From NCBI RefSeq assembly GCF_001423185.1, contig NZ_LMOB01000003.1, forward strand, positions 186,001-250,000: 64,000 nucleotides of DNA. Reading direction: 5' to 3'. Position numbers and translations under genes: made by a program. Positions 28,237-38,697 of this stretch are shown in pieces; the stretch's first letter is position 1, and each line of letters begins with the position of its first letter. The DNA comes from Plantibacter sp. Leaf314 (GTDB lineage Bacteria; Actinomycetota; Actinomycetes; Actinomycetales; Microbacteriaceae). The notes beneath the pieces were generated by a model. That model searched no databases and was not told the DNA's origin. It saw nothing but the letters and a program-made list of their open reading frames with translations.

Positions 28237-30285
28237 ATGACGCTCTCGACCCCCTATCCGCTCGGCGTCACCCTCCGGGGCGATGGTGCGAACGTCGCCA
28301 TCTACTCCGAAACCGCCGACTCCGTCACCGTGTGCCTGTTCCCCGAGGGCGGCGAGGAGCAGCAGACCCGCCTCGAACGACGGACCGGTCACGTGTTCCA
28401 CGGCCTCGTCGAGGGCCTCGTGCCCGGCATGCGCTACGGCGTCCGGGTTGACGGTCCGTGGGACCCGGCCAACGGCCTCCGGCACAACCCGGCGAAGGTG
28501 CTGCTCGACCCTCACGCGACGGCGGTCACCGGGCGCTACGACCTCGGCCAGGCGCAGTTCAGCCACCGTCTGGACGCCCCCGAGTCGATGGACGACACCG
28601 ACTCGGCCGGTCACGTCGCCCTCGGCGTCGTCACCGACCCGTCGTCCTTCGACTGGGACGCGGACGGCGCGGACGTCGCGCCTCGGATCTCGCTCGCCGA
28701 GACGATCGTGTACGAGGTGCACGTGAAGGGCTTCACGAAGCAGCTCGTCGAGGTGCCCGAGGAGATCCGCGGCACCTACGCCGGTCTCGCGCACCCGGCC
28801 GCCCTCCGGTACCTCACCGACCTCGGCGTGACCGCGGTCGAGCTCCTGCCCGTGCACCAGTTCGTGCAGGACAGCCACCTCGAGGAGAAGGGTCTCCGCA
28901 ACTACTGGGGCTACAACTCCATCGGCTTCTTCGCCCCGCACGGCGAGTACGCGGCCGCAGGCGACACCGGCGGCCAGGTCGACGAGTTCAAGGCGATGGT
29001 GAAGGCGATGCACGCCGCCGGCCTCGAGGTCATCCTCGACGTCGTGTACAACCACACCGCCGAGGGCAACCACATGGGCCCGACGCTGTCGTTCAAGGGC
29101 ATCGACAACGCCGCGTACTACCGCCTCGTCGACGAGGACCGCGAGCACTACTTCGACACCACCGGCACCGGCAACAGCGTCAACGTCGGCCACCCGGCGG
29201 CGCTCGGCCTCATCATGGACTCGCTCCGCTACTGGGTGACCGAGATGCACGTCGACGGCTTCCGCTTCGACCTCGCGACGACGCTCACCCGGCAGGACGG
29301 CTCCGCCGAGATCCACAGCGCCTTCCTCTCGCTCATCGAGCAGGACCCGGTGCTCGCGCCGATCAAGATGATCGCGGAGCCGTGGGACACCGCGGGCTAC
29401 CAGGTCGGCGGGTTCCCGGCGAGCTGGTCGGAGTGGAACGGGAAGTTCCGCGACGACGTCCGCGACTTCTGGAACGGCGCCGACAGCGTGCTCGGCACGA
29501 TGTCGCAGCGAGTCCTCGGCAGCCCGGACGTCTACGAGGCGTCGCGCCGCTCGCCGCTGTCGAGCGTCAACTTCGTCACCGCGCACGACGGCTTCACGCT
29601 CGCGGACCTCACGGCCTACGCAGCCAAGCACAACGCTGCCAACGGCGAGGACAACAACGACGGCGAGAGCGATAACCGCTCGAGCAACAACGGCGCGGAG
29701 GGTCCCACCGACGATCCGGCGGTCAACGCCCGCCGCAACCGTCAGCGACGCAACTTCCTCGCGACGGTGCTCCTGTCGGCCGGCGTGCCGATGATCCTCG
29801 GTGGCGACGAGATCGCCCGCACCCAGGGCGGCAACAACAACGCGTACTGCCAGGACAACGAGGTGTCGTGGTTCGACTGGGAGCACGCCGACCACGACCT
29901 CCTCGGCTTCACGAAGCGGCTGATCGCCCTGCGCCTCGCCGAGCCGGCCCTGCGACCCGACTGGTTCCGCCAGGGTCCGGGCTCCAAAGCCGACGACCGG
30001 GTCTTCATCACGCGGTCCGACGACGAACCCTTCTCGGAGGACGACTGGGAGAACCCGGACGCCCGCTCGATCACCTTCGTGTTCCGGCACGCCGGGTCGG
30101 CGTCGTTCGCGCTCCTGCTGAACGCGGCCGAGAACGGCGTCGAGTTCACCCTCCCGAAGGCTCCCGGCCAGCCGTGGACCCTCGTCGAGTCGAGCGACCC
30201 CGAGCAGATGCTCGCCGAGGGCTCGACGACGGTGATCGTGCAGGGCACGTCCTTCACCCTCCTGCGGTCGGGGGTCACCTCATGA
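28237..30285 (+). CDS. glgX: Glycogen debranching enzyme
   Basis: A 682-residue GH13 isoamylase-type debranching enzyme (GlgX/TreX) that hydrolyses alpha-1,6 branches of glycogen. An N-terminal CBM48-like domain (LGVTLRGDGANVAIYSETAD) precedes the catalytic barrel. The nucleophile is in VDGFRFDLATTL, the acid/base Glu in KMIAEPWDTAGY and the third acid in NFVTAHDGFTLADL. The ATG has AAAGGG 6 nt upstream. It is the first gene of an operon with treY and treZ, overlapping treY by four bases. The linear chains it releases are the substrate of TreY, so it can be called treX. Confidence 0.95.
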   Translation: MTLSTPYPLGVTLRGDGANVAIYSETADSVTVCLFPEGGEEQQTRLERRTGHVFHGLVEGLVPGMRYGVRVDGPWDPANGLRHNPAKVLLDPHATAVTGRYDLGQAQFSHRLDAPESMDDTDSAGHVALGVVTDPSSFDWDADGADVAPRISLAETIVYEVHVKGFTKQLVEVPEEIRGTYAGLAHPAALRYLTDLGVTAVELLPVHQFVQDSHLEEKGLRNYWGYNSIGFFAPHGEYAAAGDTGGQVDEFKAMVKAMHAAGLEVILDVVYNHTAEGNHMGPTLSFKGIDNAAYYRLVDEDREHYFDTTGTGNSVNVGHPAALGLIMDSLRYWVTEMHVDGFRFDLATTLTRQDGSAEIHSAFLSLIEQDPVLAPIKMIAEPWDTAGYQVGGFPASWSEWNGKFRDDVRDFWNGADSVLGTMSQRVLGSPDVYEASRRSPLSSVNFVTAHDGFTLADLTAYAAKHNAANGEDNNDGESDNRSSNNGAEGPTDDPAVNARRNRQRRNFLATVLLSAGVPMILGGDEIARTQGGNNNAYCQDNEVSWFDWEHADHDLLGFTKRLIALRLAEPALRPDWFRQGPGSKADDRVFITRSDDEPFSEDDWENPDARSITFVFRHAGSASFALLLNAAENGVEFTLPKAPGQPWTLVESSDPEQMLAEGSTTVIVQGTSFTLLRSGVTS

Positions 30286-32636
30286 CCACCGTGCCCGTCT
30301 CCACCTACCGGCTCCAGCTGACCGCCGACTTCCGGCTGCAGGACGCCGCCGCCATCGTCGACTACATCCAGGCCCTCGGAGCGGACTGGGTGTACCTCTC
30401 GCCCATCCTCCGCGCGGAGCCCGGATCGACGCACGGGTACGACGTCGTCGACCACACCACGGTCGATCCCGAGCGGGGCGGCGCCGAGGGGCTCACGGCG
30501 CTCGCCGAAGCCGCGCACGCCGCAGGGCTCGGGGTCCTCATCGACACCGTCCCGAACCACATGGGGGTCGCGACCCCGGTCGAGAACGCCTGGTGGTGGG
30601 ACCTGCTCCAGCACGGCCACGAGGCCGAGCACGCCGCCGCATTCGACGTCGACTGGGAGTCGGGTGCCGGCAGGATCCGCATCCCGATCCTCGGCGACGA
30701 CGATGGCGACCACAGCGCCCTCGACGACCTCACGATCGAGGACGGCGAGCTGCGGTACTTCGAGAACCGCCTGCCCATCGCACCCGGGACAGCGGACGAC
30801 GGTGCGACGCCACGCGAGGTCCACGACCGTCAGCATTACGAGCTCGTCAACTGGCGTCGTGCGGACGCGGAACTGAACTACCGTCGCTTCTTCGCCGTGA
30901 ACACGCTCGCCGCGATCCGCGTCGAGGACCCCGCGGTGTTCGACGGCTCGCACGTCGAGATCGGCCGCTGGTTCGACGAGAAGATCGCCGACGGCATCCG
31001 CGTCGACCACCCGGACGGCCTCTTGGATCCGGGTGCCTACCTCGACCGCCTGTCCGAACGCATCGGCGGGGCGCCGATCTGGGTCGAGAAGATCCTCGAA
31101 GGCGAAGAGGACCTCCCGGCCGAATGGGCGACGCTCGGCACGACCGGGTACGACGCGCTCGGCGACGTCGACCGGGTCCTCGTCGACCCCACCGGCCTCC
31201 CGGTCCTGGCGGAGCTGGCCGGGGTGGAACTCACGCGCGACGCGTGGGACGAGCTCGTGCACACCACCAAGCGCGGCATCGCGGACGGCATCCTCGGATC
31301 CGAGGTGCGGCGGCTCGCCCGTCTCGTCCCCGAGGTCGACGAGGCCGTCGACGCGCTGGCCGAGATCCTGACGGCGTTCCCGGTGTACCGCTCGTACCTG
31401 CCGCTCGGCGACGAGTACCTTGACGTCGCCCTGGAGACCGCGGAGACCCGCAGGCCGGAGCTCGCCGAGGCGTTCGCCGCCCTCGCGCCGCGGCTCCGCA
31501 ACCCGGCCGACCCACTTGCCGCGCGCTTCCAGCAGACCTCCGGCATGGTCATGGCCAAGGGGGTCGAGGACACCGCGTTCTACCGGTACACCGCGCTCAC
31601 CTCGCTGACCGAGGTCGGTGGCGACCCCGCGGAGACCGACATCAGCGTGGCCGAGTTCCACCACCGTCAGGCGCGACGGCAGGCGGAGTGGCCGTCGTCG
31701 ATGACGACGCTCAGCACCCACGACACGAAGCGCAGCGAGGACGTCCGCGCCCGCATCGACGCGCTGAGCGAAGTGGCTGACCGGTGGGCCGAGCACGCGG
31801 TCGCCCTGCACACGAGCAACGGCTTCCCCGACCGGCAGCTCGAACAGCTCGTCTGGCAGGCCGCCGTCGGTGCCTGGCCGATCGAACGCGAACGCCTGCA
31901 CGCCTACGTGGAGAAGGCGGCCCGCGAGGCCGGCGACTCGACCACGTGGACCGCACCGGACGAGGCCTTCGAAGTCGCCCTGCACGCCGCGGTCGACGGG
32001 CTCTACGACAGCCGTCGCGCGAACGCCGCGCTGCTCGACGCCGTCGCCGACGTCGAAGCTGCGGGCTGGACGAACAGCCTGGTGGCGAAGGCCGTGCAGC
32101 TCACGATGCCGGGCGTGCCCGACGTCTACCAGGGCAGCGAACTCTGGGACCGGTCCCTCGTCGACCCCGACAACCGCAGGGCCGTCGACTACGCCGAGCG
32201 CCGCGAGCTGCTGGCGAAGCTCGACGACGGGTGGCTCCCGCCCGTCGCCGCCGACGGAGCCGCGAAGCTCCTCGTCACCTCACGGCTGCTCCGACTCCGC
32301 CGGAGCCACCCCGAGCGGTACACGGAGTACACGGCGCTCGCCGCGGAGGGTGCGGCTGCTGATCACGTCCTCGCCTTCTCCCGCGGTGGTGTGGTGACGA
32401 TCGCCACCCGCCTGTCCCTCCGGCTCGCCGAGCGCGGCGGGTGGAAGAACACCAACGTCGAGCTTCCGGAGGGACGCTACGTGGAGGTGCTGACGGGCCG
32501 CGAGATCTCAGGCGGACCGGTCTCCGTCGCCGCGCTCCTCGAGCAGTACCCGGTCGCCGTCCTCACCATCGCCGACGGTGATGAGCACACCGAACCGACC
32601 ACCACCACGTCTGGAGATGAGGATTCACCGCGATGA
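30282..32636 (+). CDS. treY: Maltooligosyl trehalose synthase
   Basis: A 784-residue GH13 enzyme that turns the reducing end of a maltooligosaccharide into a trehalose unit by intramolecular transfer. [20 protein letters not shown] at the start and [30 protein letters not shown] and [18 protein letters not shown] are characteristic TreY stretches holding the catalytic Asp, Glu and Asp. Length is normal. The ATGA overlaps with glgX before it and treZ after it indicate translational coupling and equal output of the three enzymes. Confidence 0.96.
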   Translation: MTTVPVSTYRLQLTADFRLQDAAAIVDYIQALGADWVYLSPILRAEPGSTHGYDVVDHTTVDPERGGAEGLTALAEAAHAAGLGVLIDTVPNHMGVATPVENAWWWDLLQHGHEAEHAAAFDVDWESGAGRIRIPILGDDDGDHSALDDLTIEDGELRYFENRLPIAPGTADDGATPREVHDRQHYELVNWRRADAELNYRRFFAVNTLAAIRVEDPAVFDGSHVEIGRWFDEKIADGIRVDHPDGLLDPGAYLDRLSERIGGAPIWVEKILEGEEDLPAEWATLGTTGYDALGDVDRVLVDPTGLPVLAELAGVELTRDAWDELVHTTKRGIADGILGSEVRRLARLVPEVDEAVDALAEILTAFPVYRSYLPLGDEYLDVALETAETRRPELAEAFAALAPRLRNPADPLAARFQQTSGMVMAKGVEDTAFYRYTALTSLTEVGGDPAETDISVAEFHHRQARRQAEWPSSMTTLSTHDTKRSEDVRARIDALSEVADRWAEHAVALHTSNGFPDRQLEQLVWQAAVGAWPIERERLHAYVEKAAREAGDSTTWTAPDEAFEVALHAAVDGLYDSRRANAALLDAVADVEAAGWTNSLVAKAVQLTMPGVPDVYQGSELWDRSLVDPDNRRAVDYAERRELLAKLDDGWLPPVAADGAAKLLVTSRLLRLRRSHPERYTEYTALAAEGAAADHVLAFSRGGVVTIATRLSLRLAERGGWKNTNVELPEGRYVEVLTGREISGGPVSVAALLEQYPVAVLTIADGDEHTEPTTTTSGDEDSPR

Positions 32637-34411
32637 CGAGCACGACCACCAGCCCAGCCGACGGCTTCCGGGTCTGGGCACCGATCGCCGAGCGCGTCGA
32701 CTTGGTGCTCGGCGACGACCGCTTCCCGATGAGCCGCGACGCGGTGGCGGAGGGATGGTGGGTCGCGCTCGACGGTGACGCCCCGCGCGCCGCGATCGTC
32801 GACACCGACTACGGCTACGTCCTCGATGGCGACGGGCCGATCGCCGACCCGCGGTCGCGTCGCCAACCGGACGGCGTCCACGGCCTGTCCCGCGTCGTCG
32901 CATCCGACCCCGCGCCCTCCGACGGCACCGGCTGGCGGGGACGGCCGCTCATCGGCGCGGTGCTGTACGAACTCCACATCGGCACGTTCACCGAAGCGGC
33001 CACCTTCGACGGCGCGATCGAGCGACTCGACGACCTCGTCGAGCTCGGCGTCGACGCGGTCGAGGTGCTCCCGGTCAACGCCTTCAACGGCGTCTGGAAC
33101 TGGGGGTACGACGGCGTGTTCTGGTCGGCCGTCCACGAGGCCTACGGCGGACCCGAGGGCTACCGGCGCTTCGTCCGGGCCTGCCACGAGCGCGGGCTCG
33201 CCGTGATCCAGGACGTCGTGTACAACCACCTCGGCCCGTCCGGCAACGTCCTGCCCAGATTCGGCCCGTATCTCGCAGACGGCGCCGGCAACACCTGGGG
33301 CGACAGCGTCAACCTCGACGGCCCCGACTCGGACGAGGTGCGCCGGTACATCATCGACAGCGCCCTCATGTGGTTCGAGGAGTACGGCGTCGACGGTCTG
33401 CGGCTCGACGCCGTCCACGCGCTGCACGACACCCGGGCGGTCCACCTCCTGGAGGAACTCGACGCGGCCGTCGACGCGCTCGCTGCGGATCTGAACCGGC
33501 CGCTCACGCTGATCGCCGAGTCGGACCTCAACGACCCGAAGCTCATCACCCCGCGTGGGCCAGGCGGCTCCGGCGGCTACGGGCTGGACGCCCAGTGGAG
33601 CGACGACTTCCACCACGCCCTCCACGTCGCCCTCACCGGTGAGGTGTCCGGGTACTACGCCGACTTCGCGCCGCTCGGTGCGCTCGGCAAGGTCATGGAG
33701 GAGGGGTTCTTCCACAACGGGACCTGGTCCAGCTTCCGGAAGCGGCACCACGGCCGGCGGATCGACCTCGAGCGCACGCCGAGCTGGCGCCTCGTCGTCT
33801 CCGACCAGAACCACGACCAGATCGGCAACCGTGCCGTGGGCGACCGATTGGCGGCCAGCCTCGACGACGGTCAGCTGGCCATCGCCGCCGCCCTCACCCT
33901 GCTCGGACCGTTCACGCCGATGCTCTTCATGGGTGAGGAGTGGGCGGCGTCGACCCCGTGGCAGTTCTTCACCTCCCACCCCGAGCCGGAGCTCGGTGAG
34001 GCGACGGCGAAGGGGCGCATCGCCGAGTTCGCCCGGATGGGCTGGAACGAGGCCGACGTACCCGACCCGCAGGACCCGGAGACGTACCGACGCTCGATCC
34101 TCGACTGGTCCGAACGGTCGCAGGGTCGCCATGCGCGGCTCCTGACCTGGTACCGGCGCCTGATCGAGCTGCGGCGCACGGTGCCCGCGTTCACCGATCC
34201 GGCGTTCGCCGACACCACGGCGGTCGCCGACGAGTCGACCGATTCGTTCGTGCTGCGTCGTGGCTCGGCCACGCTGGCGGTGAACTTCGGGACGGAAGCC
34301 GTGGAGTTGCCGCTGCGGGTCGATGATCTGCTCGACAGCTTCGGCGAGGTCGTCACCTCGGACGGTTCCATCCGTCTCGGCGCGCACTCGGTCGCGATCC
34401 TCCACCACTGA
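32633..34411 (+). CDS. treZ: Maltooligosyltrehalose trehalohydrolase
   Basis: A 592-residue GH13 enzyme that releases free trehalose from the product of TreY. An N-terminal beta domain ([20 protein letters not shown]) precedes the barrel. The catalytic residues are in [12 protein letters not shown] (nucleophile), [12 protein letters not shown] (acid) and [18 protein letters not shown]. It is the last gene of the glgX-treY-treZ operon and ends before a strong hairpin at 34420. Trehalose from this route serves as stress protectant and carbon store. Confidence 0.96.
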   Translation: MTSTTTSPADGFRVWAPIAERVDLVLGDDRFPMSRDAVAEGWWVALDGDAPRAAIVDTDYGYVLDGDGPIADPRSRRQPDGVHGLSRVVASDPAPSDGTGWRGRPLIGAVLYELHIGTFTEAATFDGAIERLDDLVELGVDAVEVLPVNAFNGVWNWGYDGVFWSAVHEAYGGPEGYRRFVRACHERGLAVIQDVVYNHLGPSGNVLPRFGPYLADGAGNTWGDSVNLDGPDSDEVRRYIIDSALMWFEEYGVDGLRLDAVHALHDTRAVHLLEELDAAVDALAADLNRPLTLIAESDLNDPKLITPRGPGGSGGYGLDAQWSDDFHHALHVALTGEVSGYYADFAPLGALGKVMEEGFFHNGTWSSFRKRHHGRRIDLERTPSWRLVVSDQNHDQIGNRAVGDRLAASLDDGQLAIAAALTLLGPFTPMLFMGEEWAASTPWQFFTSHPEPELGEATAKGRIAEFARMGWNEADVPDPQDPETYRRSILDWSERSQGRHARLLTWYRRLIELRRTVPAFTDPAFADTTAVADESTDSFVLRRGSATLAVNFGTEAVELPLRVDDLLDSFGEVVTSDGSIRLGAHSVAILHH

Positions 34412-34419
34412 GCCGGGTG

Positions 34420-34457
34420 CGCTCCTCGTGTGCCGTCGCCGCGGCGCACGAGGAGCG
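34420..34457 (+). terminator. Hairpin between treZ and the alpha-glucosidase gene
   Basis: CGCTCCTCGTG (34420-34430) and CACGAGGAGCG (34447-34457) form a perfect 11-bp stem. The two flanking genes converge, so it probably serves both strands. Confidence 0.65.
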
Positions 34458-34472
34458 TGCAGGGCTGGACCC

Positions 34473-36236
34473 TTACGGCGTCGTGAACCAGACCGTCGTG
34501 TCGCCGTGGATCGTGGTGCCGTCGAACGGGCCGCTCGCGACGAGGACGGACGACTCGGCGAGTGACGACGGGACCGGCACGTCGTCCGCGCCGGTGTTCG
34601 CGACGACCGTGACCGTGCCGTTCGTGAGCGCGAGGATGCTCTCCGGAGCGCCCTCGATCCACGCGACCGATCCGAGGCCCAGGCCGTGCTCTCGACGCAG
34701 CCGCAGGAGCGTGCGGTAGAGCTCGAGCGTCGACCCGGGGATGCCCGCCTGGGCGTCGCGCGAGTAGTCGTTCCAGTCGTCGGGCTGTGGCAGCCAGGAG
34801 GCGCCCGTCGTGTTGAAGCCGTACGCGGGGTGGCCGGCCTCCCACGGGATCGGCACGCGGCAGCCGTCGCGCCCGTAGCGCTCGTGGTTCGTGCGGAACC
34901 AGGTGGGGTCCTGACGGGCGTCGTCCGGGAGGTCGATGACCTCCGGAAGCCCGAGCTCTTCGCCCTGATAGAGGTAGGCGCCGCCGGGGAGACTCAGCAT
35001 GAGCGCGGTCGCGGCGCGAGCACGCTGCAGGCCGAGTGCGCGGTCCGGCTTGCCGGGGGTGTTCGGCCCGACGCCGTAGCCCTGCGGGTTCTCCTCCGTG
35101 AGCGCGAGGCGGGAGGCGTGGCGGACGACGTCGTGGTTCGACAGCACCCAGGTGCTCGGTGCGCCGACCTGGGCGAAGGCCCGCAGCGACTCCGAGACGA
35201 CCGTCTTGAGTGCCGCCGCGTTCCAAGGCGTCTCGAGGTACGGGAAGTTGAACGCCTGCTGCATCTCGTCGGGCCGCACCCAGAGTGCCATCTTGTCGAG
35301 CGGGTCGACCCAGGCTTCGGCGCAGAGGACGCGGTCGCCCTCGTACGTCGCGAGCAGTTCGTGCCAGTCGCGGTAGATCTCGTGGACACCGTCCTGGCCC
35401 CAGTACGGAGCGGTCTCCGGCCATGACTCCGGCCCGGTGCCGGCGGCCTCGAGTGACGCGTCCACGGACGCGCCGCCCATGCTGCCACCCTCGGCGGGCG
35501 GGGTGTAGTCGGGCAGCCCGTCGGCCTTGATCATGCCGTGCGCCACGTCGACGCGGAATCCGTCGACGCCGCGGTCGAGCCAGAAGCGCAGGACGCCGCG
35601 GAACTGCTCGCGCACCCACGGGTTCGTCCAGTCGAAGTCCGGCTGCGAGGAGTCGAAGATGTGCAGGTACCACTGGCCGGGGGTACCGTCCGCCTCGACG
35701 ACGCGCGTCCAGGCCGGACCGCCGAAGACGGACTCCCAGTTGTTCGGGGCCTGCTCCCCGTGTTCGCCCTTGCCGTCGCGGAACATGTAGCGGGCGCGTT
35801 CCTCGGACCCCGGTCCGGCCGCGAGCGCCTCCTGGAACCAGCGGTGCGCGGTCGACGAGTGGTTGGGGACGAGGTCGACGATGACCCGGATACCGGCACC
35901 GTGGGCGGCGGCGGTCATCGCGTCGAAATCGGCGAGCGTGCCGAAGATGGGGTCGACGTCGCAGTAGTCGGCGACGTCGTAGCCGGCGTCCTTCTGCGGG
36001 CTCGTCATGAAAGGGGACAGCCAGATGGCGTCGACGCCCAGTTCCTGGAGGGCGCCGAGGCGGGAGGTGATGCCGGGCAGGTCGCCGAGACCGTCACCGT
36101 TCGCGTCGGCGAAGGAGCGGGGGTAGATCTGGTAGATGACGGCGGAACGCCACCACTCCGATCCGGGGGTGGAGCCTCCTGCGGGGGAGGCATGCTGAGC
36201 TGCGGTCGCCGACGAGGTCGGGAGGGCGGAGTCCAT
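34473..36236 (-). CDS. GH13 alpha-glucosidase
   Basis: A 587-residue cytoplasmic alpha-glucosidase of the oligo-1,6-glucosidase group. WWRSAVIYQIYPRSFADANG opens the barrel, DLVPNHSS is the conserved region I, DGFRVDVAHGM holds the nucleophile, LCAEAWVDP the acid and VLSNHDVVRH region IV. It could hydrolyse maltose, isomaltose or short maltodextrins. Whether it works with the convergent treXYZ operon is inference from position. On the minus strand TAGGGT lies six bases before the ATG, so leaderless expression is likely. Confidence 0.92.
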   Translation of the reverse strand: MDSALPTSSATAAQHASPAGGSTPGSEWWRSAVIYQIYPRSFADANGDGLGDLPGITSRLGALQELGVDAIWLSPFMTSPQKDAGYDVADYCDVDPIFGTLADFDAMTAAAHGAGIRVIVDLVPNHSSTAHRWFQEALAAGPGSEERARYMFRDGKGEHGEQAPNNWESVFGGPAWTRVVEADGTPGQWYLHIFDSSQPDFDWTNPWVREQFRGVLRFWLDRGVDGFRVDVAHGMIKADGLPDYTPPAEGGSMGGASVDASLEAAGTGPESWPETAPYWGQDGVHEIYRDWHELLATYEGDRVLCAEAWVDPLDKMALWVRPDEMQQAFNFPYLETPWNAAALKTVVSESLRAFAQVGAPSTWVLSNHDVVRHASRLALTEENPQGYGVGPNTPGKPDRALGLQRARAATALMLSLPGGAYLYQGEELGLPEVIDLPDDARQDPTWFRTNHERYGRDGCRVPIPWEAGHPAYGFNTTGASWLPQPDDWNDYSRDAQAGIPGSTLELYRTLLRLRREHGLGLGSVAWIEGAPESILALTNGTVTVVANTGADDVPVPSSLAESSVLVASGPFDGTTIHGDTTVWFTTP

Positions 36237-36343
36237 GTCGCTACCCTAGGCCATCGCCGAGGCCTCCCGCCGCGCGTCGACCGGGGCCCGATTCGCACCG
36301 GATTCCCGGTGACGACCCGTCAGGTGCTGCCTAGAGTGGGGAC

Positions 36344-36721
36344 ATGACGACGGAATCGGACAGCACCGCCCGCAGCACGGCCAAGCGCGTCGGAGCGCAG
36401 GCGGGGCGGGTCGCCGGTTCGGCGGCCCGGACCACCCGCGGGATCATCCGCCGGAACCCGACGGCGAACCGCGTCTACCGCGCGGGTGTCGGCGTCGTCG
36501 GCGGTGGCACGGTCGCCCTCGGCGTCGCGCTCATCCCGCTGCCCGGCCCTGGGGCACTCATCGCCGTCGGCGGGCTCGCCGTCCTCGCCTCCGAGTTCGA
36601 CGGGGCCAAGCGGGCGAGCACGAAGGCGAACGCCGCCGCCAAGAAGGGTGTCGCCGTCGCGAAGGACCTCCGGGCGAAGCGCCAGGCCAAGAACGCCGCG
36701 AAGGCCGCACCACAGCCCTGA
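36344..36721 (+). CDS. PGPGW-motif transmembrane protein
   Basis: A 125-residue protein with a basic N-terminus, one hydrophobic hairpin (VGVVGGGTVALGVALIPLPG, then PGALIAVGGLAVLASEF) and a Lys/Ala-rich tail. The LPGPG turn followed by a second hydrophobic stretch matches the PGPGW family of putative transmembrane proteins, whose function is unknown. TAGAGT (36332-36337) lies six bases before the ATG. It precedes the second transglycosylase at 38 bp, but that gene has its own -10. Confidence 0.8.
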   Translation: MTTESDSTARSTAKRVGAQAGRVAGSAARTTRGIIRRNPTANRVYRAGVGVVGGGTVALGVALIPLPGPGALIAVGGLAVLASEFDGAKRASTKANAAAKKGVAVAKDLRAKRQAKNAAKAAPQP

Positions 36722-36759
36722 CGAGTCGCCCCGTCGCCGCCCTCGGTTACGGTGGACGG

Positions 36760-37695
36760 GTGGTGACGTCGGCGAAGGGGAACAGCGGTCGCCGGCCCGC
36801 CGGATCGAAGCCGCCAGCCTCCGCGCGGACCCGGACCGGAGCCACCCGGTCGGCTCCGAAGCCACGGTCGCGGACCGTCGGCGCGCGCGGTGCCGCCAAG
36901 CGGCCGAACCGGAGGCCCGGTCGGAGGCGCCTGCAGTCGGCCCCGATGGGTTGGGTCGTCGCCTTCGCTGCCGTGGCCGTGGGGCTCGCCGTCATCGTCG
37001 CCGTCGTCACCTGGGGGCCGGAGCTCGTCAGGCAGACGCAGGTGCGGGACTCGACCCTCGGGACCGCACCCCACGCCGCGGTCGAAGGGCCCGGTATCCC
37101 GGCGGTGGGCTCGGCCGGGACGGCTCCTGCCGCCATCACCGATCGCGTCGACCTCACGTGGGCGTCGGCCACGGCGCAGCGCCTCGGTATCCCGGAACGC
37201 GCCATGTCCGCCTACGCGGGGGCGGCACTGGCCACCGCGCAGGCGCGACCCGAGTGCGGGATCGCGTGGAACACCCTCGCCGCGCTCGGGAGCGTCGAGT
37301 CCGGGCACGGGACCATCTTCGGTGGCGCCCTCGACGCAGCCGGTCGAGCGACCCCGCCGATCATCGGGCCCGCACTCACCGGAACCGAGTTCGACGCCGT
37401 CTCGGACACCGACGGTGGCACGTTCGACGGCGACGCCCGGTGGGACCGCGCGGTCGGTCCGATGCAGTTCATCCCCTCGACCTGGGAGCGGTGGGGAGCG
37501 GACGGGAACGGCGACGGCGTCGCGGACCCGCAGCAGATCGACGACGCGGCGCTCGCCGCGGCGGGCTACCTCTGCCATGGCGGGCGCGACCTCCGGATCG
37601 AGGCGGACTGGGTCGCCGCGATCGGCTCGTACAACGGCGCCGCCTCGTACCTCGCGAAGGTCGTGCACGCCGCCGACACCTTCGCGGCCAAATGA
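36760..37695 (+). CDS. Membrane-anchored lytic transglycosylase-like protein
   Basis: A 311-residue exported protein anchored by one membrane segment (about residues 62-86, GWVVAFAAVAVGLAVIVAVV) after a very basic cytoplasmic tail of ~60 residues. The outer domain resembles a soluble lytic transglycosylase: NTLAALGSVESGHG carries the likely catalytic Glu, and AVGPMQFIPSTWERWGAD with GDGVADPQQIDDAALAAAGY is the signature. It is a paralogue of the lipoprotein at 18958. The first of two adjacent GTG codons is chosen because TACGGT (36748-36753) lies six bases before it. tRNA-Thr follows at 79 bp. Confidence 0.9.
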   Translation: MVTSAKGNSGRRPAGSKPPASARTRTGATRSAPKPRSRTVGARGAAKRPNRRPGRRRLQSAPMGWVVAFAAVAVGLAVIVAVVTWGPELVRQTQVRDSTLGTAPHAAVEGPGIPAVGSAGTAPAAITDRVDLTWASATAQRLGIPERAMSAYAGAALATAQARPECGIAWNTLAALGSVESGHGTIFGGALDAAGRATPPIIGPALTGTEFDAVSDTDGGTFDGDARWDRAVGPMQFIPSTWERWGADGNGDGVADPQQIDDAALAAAGYLCHGGRDLRIEADWVAAIGSYNGAASYLAKVVHAADTFAAK

Positions 37696-37774
37696 TCCGA
37701 GAGCGTGTACGAAGCACGCCTCCGGGGATGCTAGTCTCTACTGGTGCCATTTCCGCGTGAGCGGTCTGGTTCGC

Positions 37775-37846
<72 letters not shown>

Positions 37847-37888
37847 CGTTCTCTCCGTCACTGCTCTCGCCGGCATACGGAGAGACGT

Positions 37889-37962
37889 GGCAGGGTAGCT
37901 CAGTTGGTGAGAGCGCACGACTCATAATCGTGAGGTCGAGAGTTCGAATCTCTCTCCTGCTA
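37889..37962 (+). tRNA. tRNA-Met (CAT)
   Basis: A 74-base tRNA with anticodon arm ACGACTCATAATCGT (CAT) and T-arm AGTTCGAATCT. The acceptor GGCAGGG pairs with TCCTGCT using G-T pairs at both ends. It has paired first bases, so it looks like the elongator rather than the initiator. It is 42 bases behind tRNA-Thr. Confidence 0.92.
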
Positions 37963-37965
37963 CGC

Positions 37966-37989
37966 AAGGCCCGGGCTTCCGGGCCTTTT
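37966..37989 (+). terminator. Terminator of the tRNA-Thr/tRNA-Met pair
   Basis: AAGGCCCGG and CCGGGCCTT form a perfect 9-bp stem with a GCTT loop, followed by further T. It starts four bases after tRNA-Met. Confidence 0.8.
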
Positions 37990-38029
37990 GCGTATCCGCG
38001 GGAGCTGATCCTCGCCGAGCGTCCCCGTC

Positions 38030-38581
38030 TCAGTGGGTCCCGGTCAGGGAGCCGCCGAGCATGATCGCAGCGGGCACCAGCAGGCCGAGCAGCACAGCGC
38101 CGACCGCAGCCCAGATGCCGATGCGGGCATGCGGCGCCATCCGGGGGCGGAGGCCGAGTTCCTCGCCGATCTCCCGGATCCGTGCGCGTTCGTTCTCGGG
38201 GCTGAACGCGACCTCGAACCCGCCGGGCGCGATGCCGAGCATGATGACCCGGCCGTAGCGGACCCGACCCGACTGCCAGGAGAACGACCACGACAGCCGT
38301 GGGACGAATCCGGCGGCGCCCGCCGACCAGCCCATGGTGCGAAGGGTGTCGGTGATGCTGAAGCGCCGTCGTCGTTCGTCCACGCGGACGGTGTACGTGA
38401 TGCTGTCGGACACCTCGTTCAGCTGGAGGACGTCCAACCAGTGGGCGTTCGCGAGGTCGAACCCGACCCGGAACCCACCCGGGACGTCCGTGACGATGAA
38501 CGGGGTGTTCTGGAGTTCGGCCTCGACGGCCCACCGGTACTCCTCGAGCACGCCGGTCGAGGTGTTGTCGGTTCCGTTCAC
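38030..38581 (-). CDS. Hypothetical protein with C-terminal membrane segment
   Basis: A 183-residue protein. The first ~145 residues look soluble, with strands such as FIVTDVPGGFRVGFDLAN, ITYTVRVDERRRRFSITDTL and PRLSWSFSWQSGRVRYGRV. One membrane segment lies at the C-terminus (IGIWAAVGAVLLGLLVPAAI). I do not recognise the family. The frame runs upstream, but GTG 38581 (VNGTDNTS) is the likeliest start; no clear ribosome binding site is seen. It is divergent from the PH-domain gene. Confidence 0.7.
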   Translation of the reverse strand: MNGTDNTSTGVLEEYRWAVEAELQNTPFIVTDVPGGFRVGFDLANAHWLDVLQLNEVSDSITYTVRVDERRRRFSITDTLRTMGWSAGAAGFVPRLSWSFSWQSGRVRYGRVIMLGIAPGGFEVAFSPENERARIREIGEELGLRPRMAPHARIGIWAAVGAVLLGLLVPAAIMLGGSLTGTH

Positions 38582-38697
38582 GGGTTCAGTATGGCAAGGC
38601 ACCGTGCCCCGGAGGCGTTCGCCGCATGGGCAGCACTCCCCATCGCCGCGGTCGTCGGAACCACGCCGGGAGCGATGGTCTCTGACACAATCGGGCC

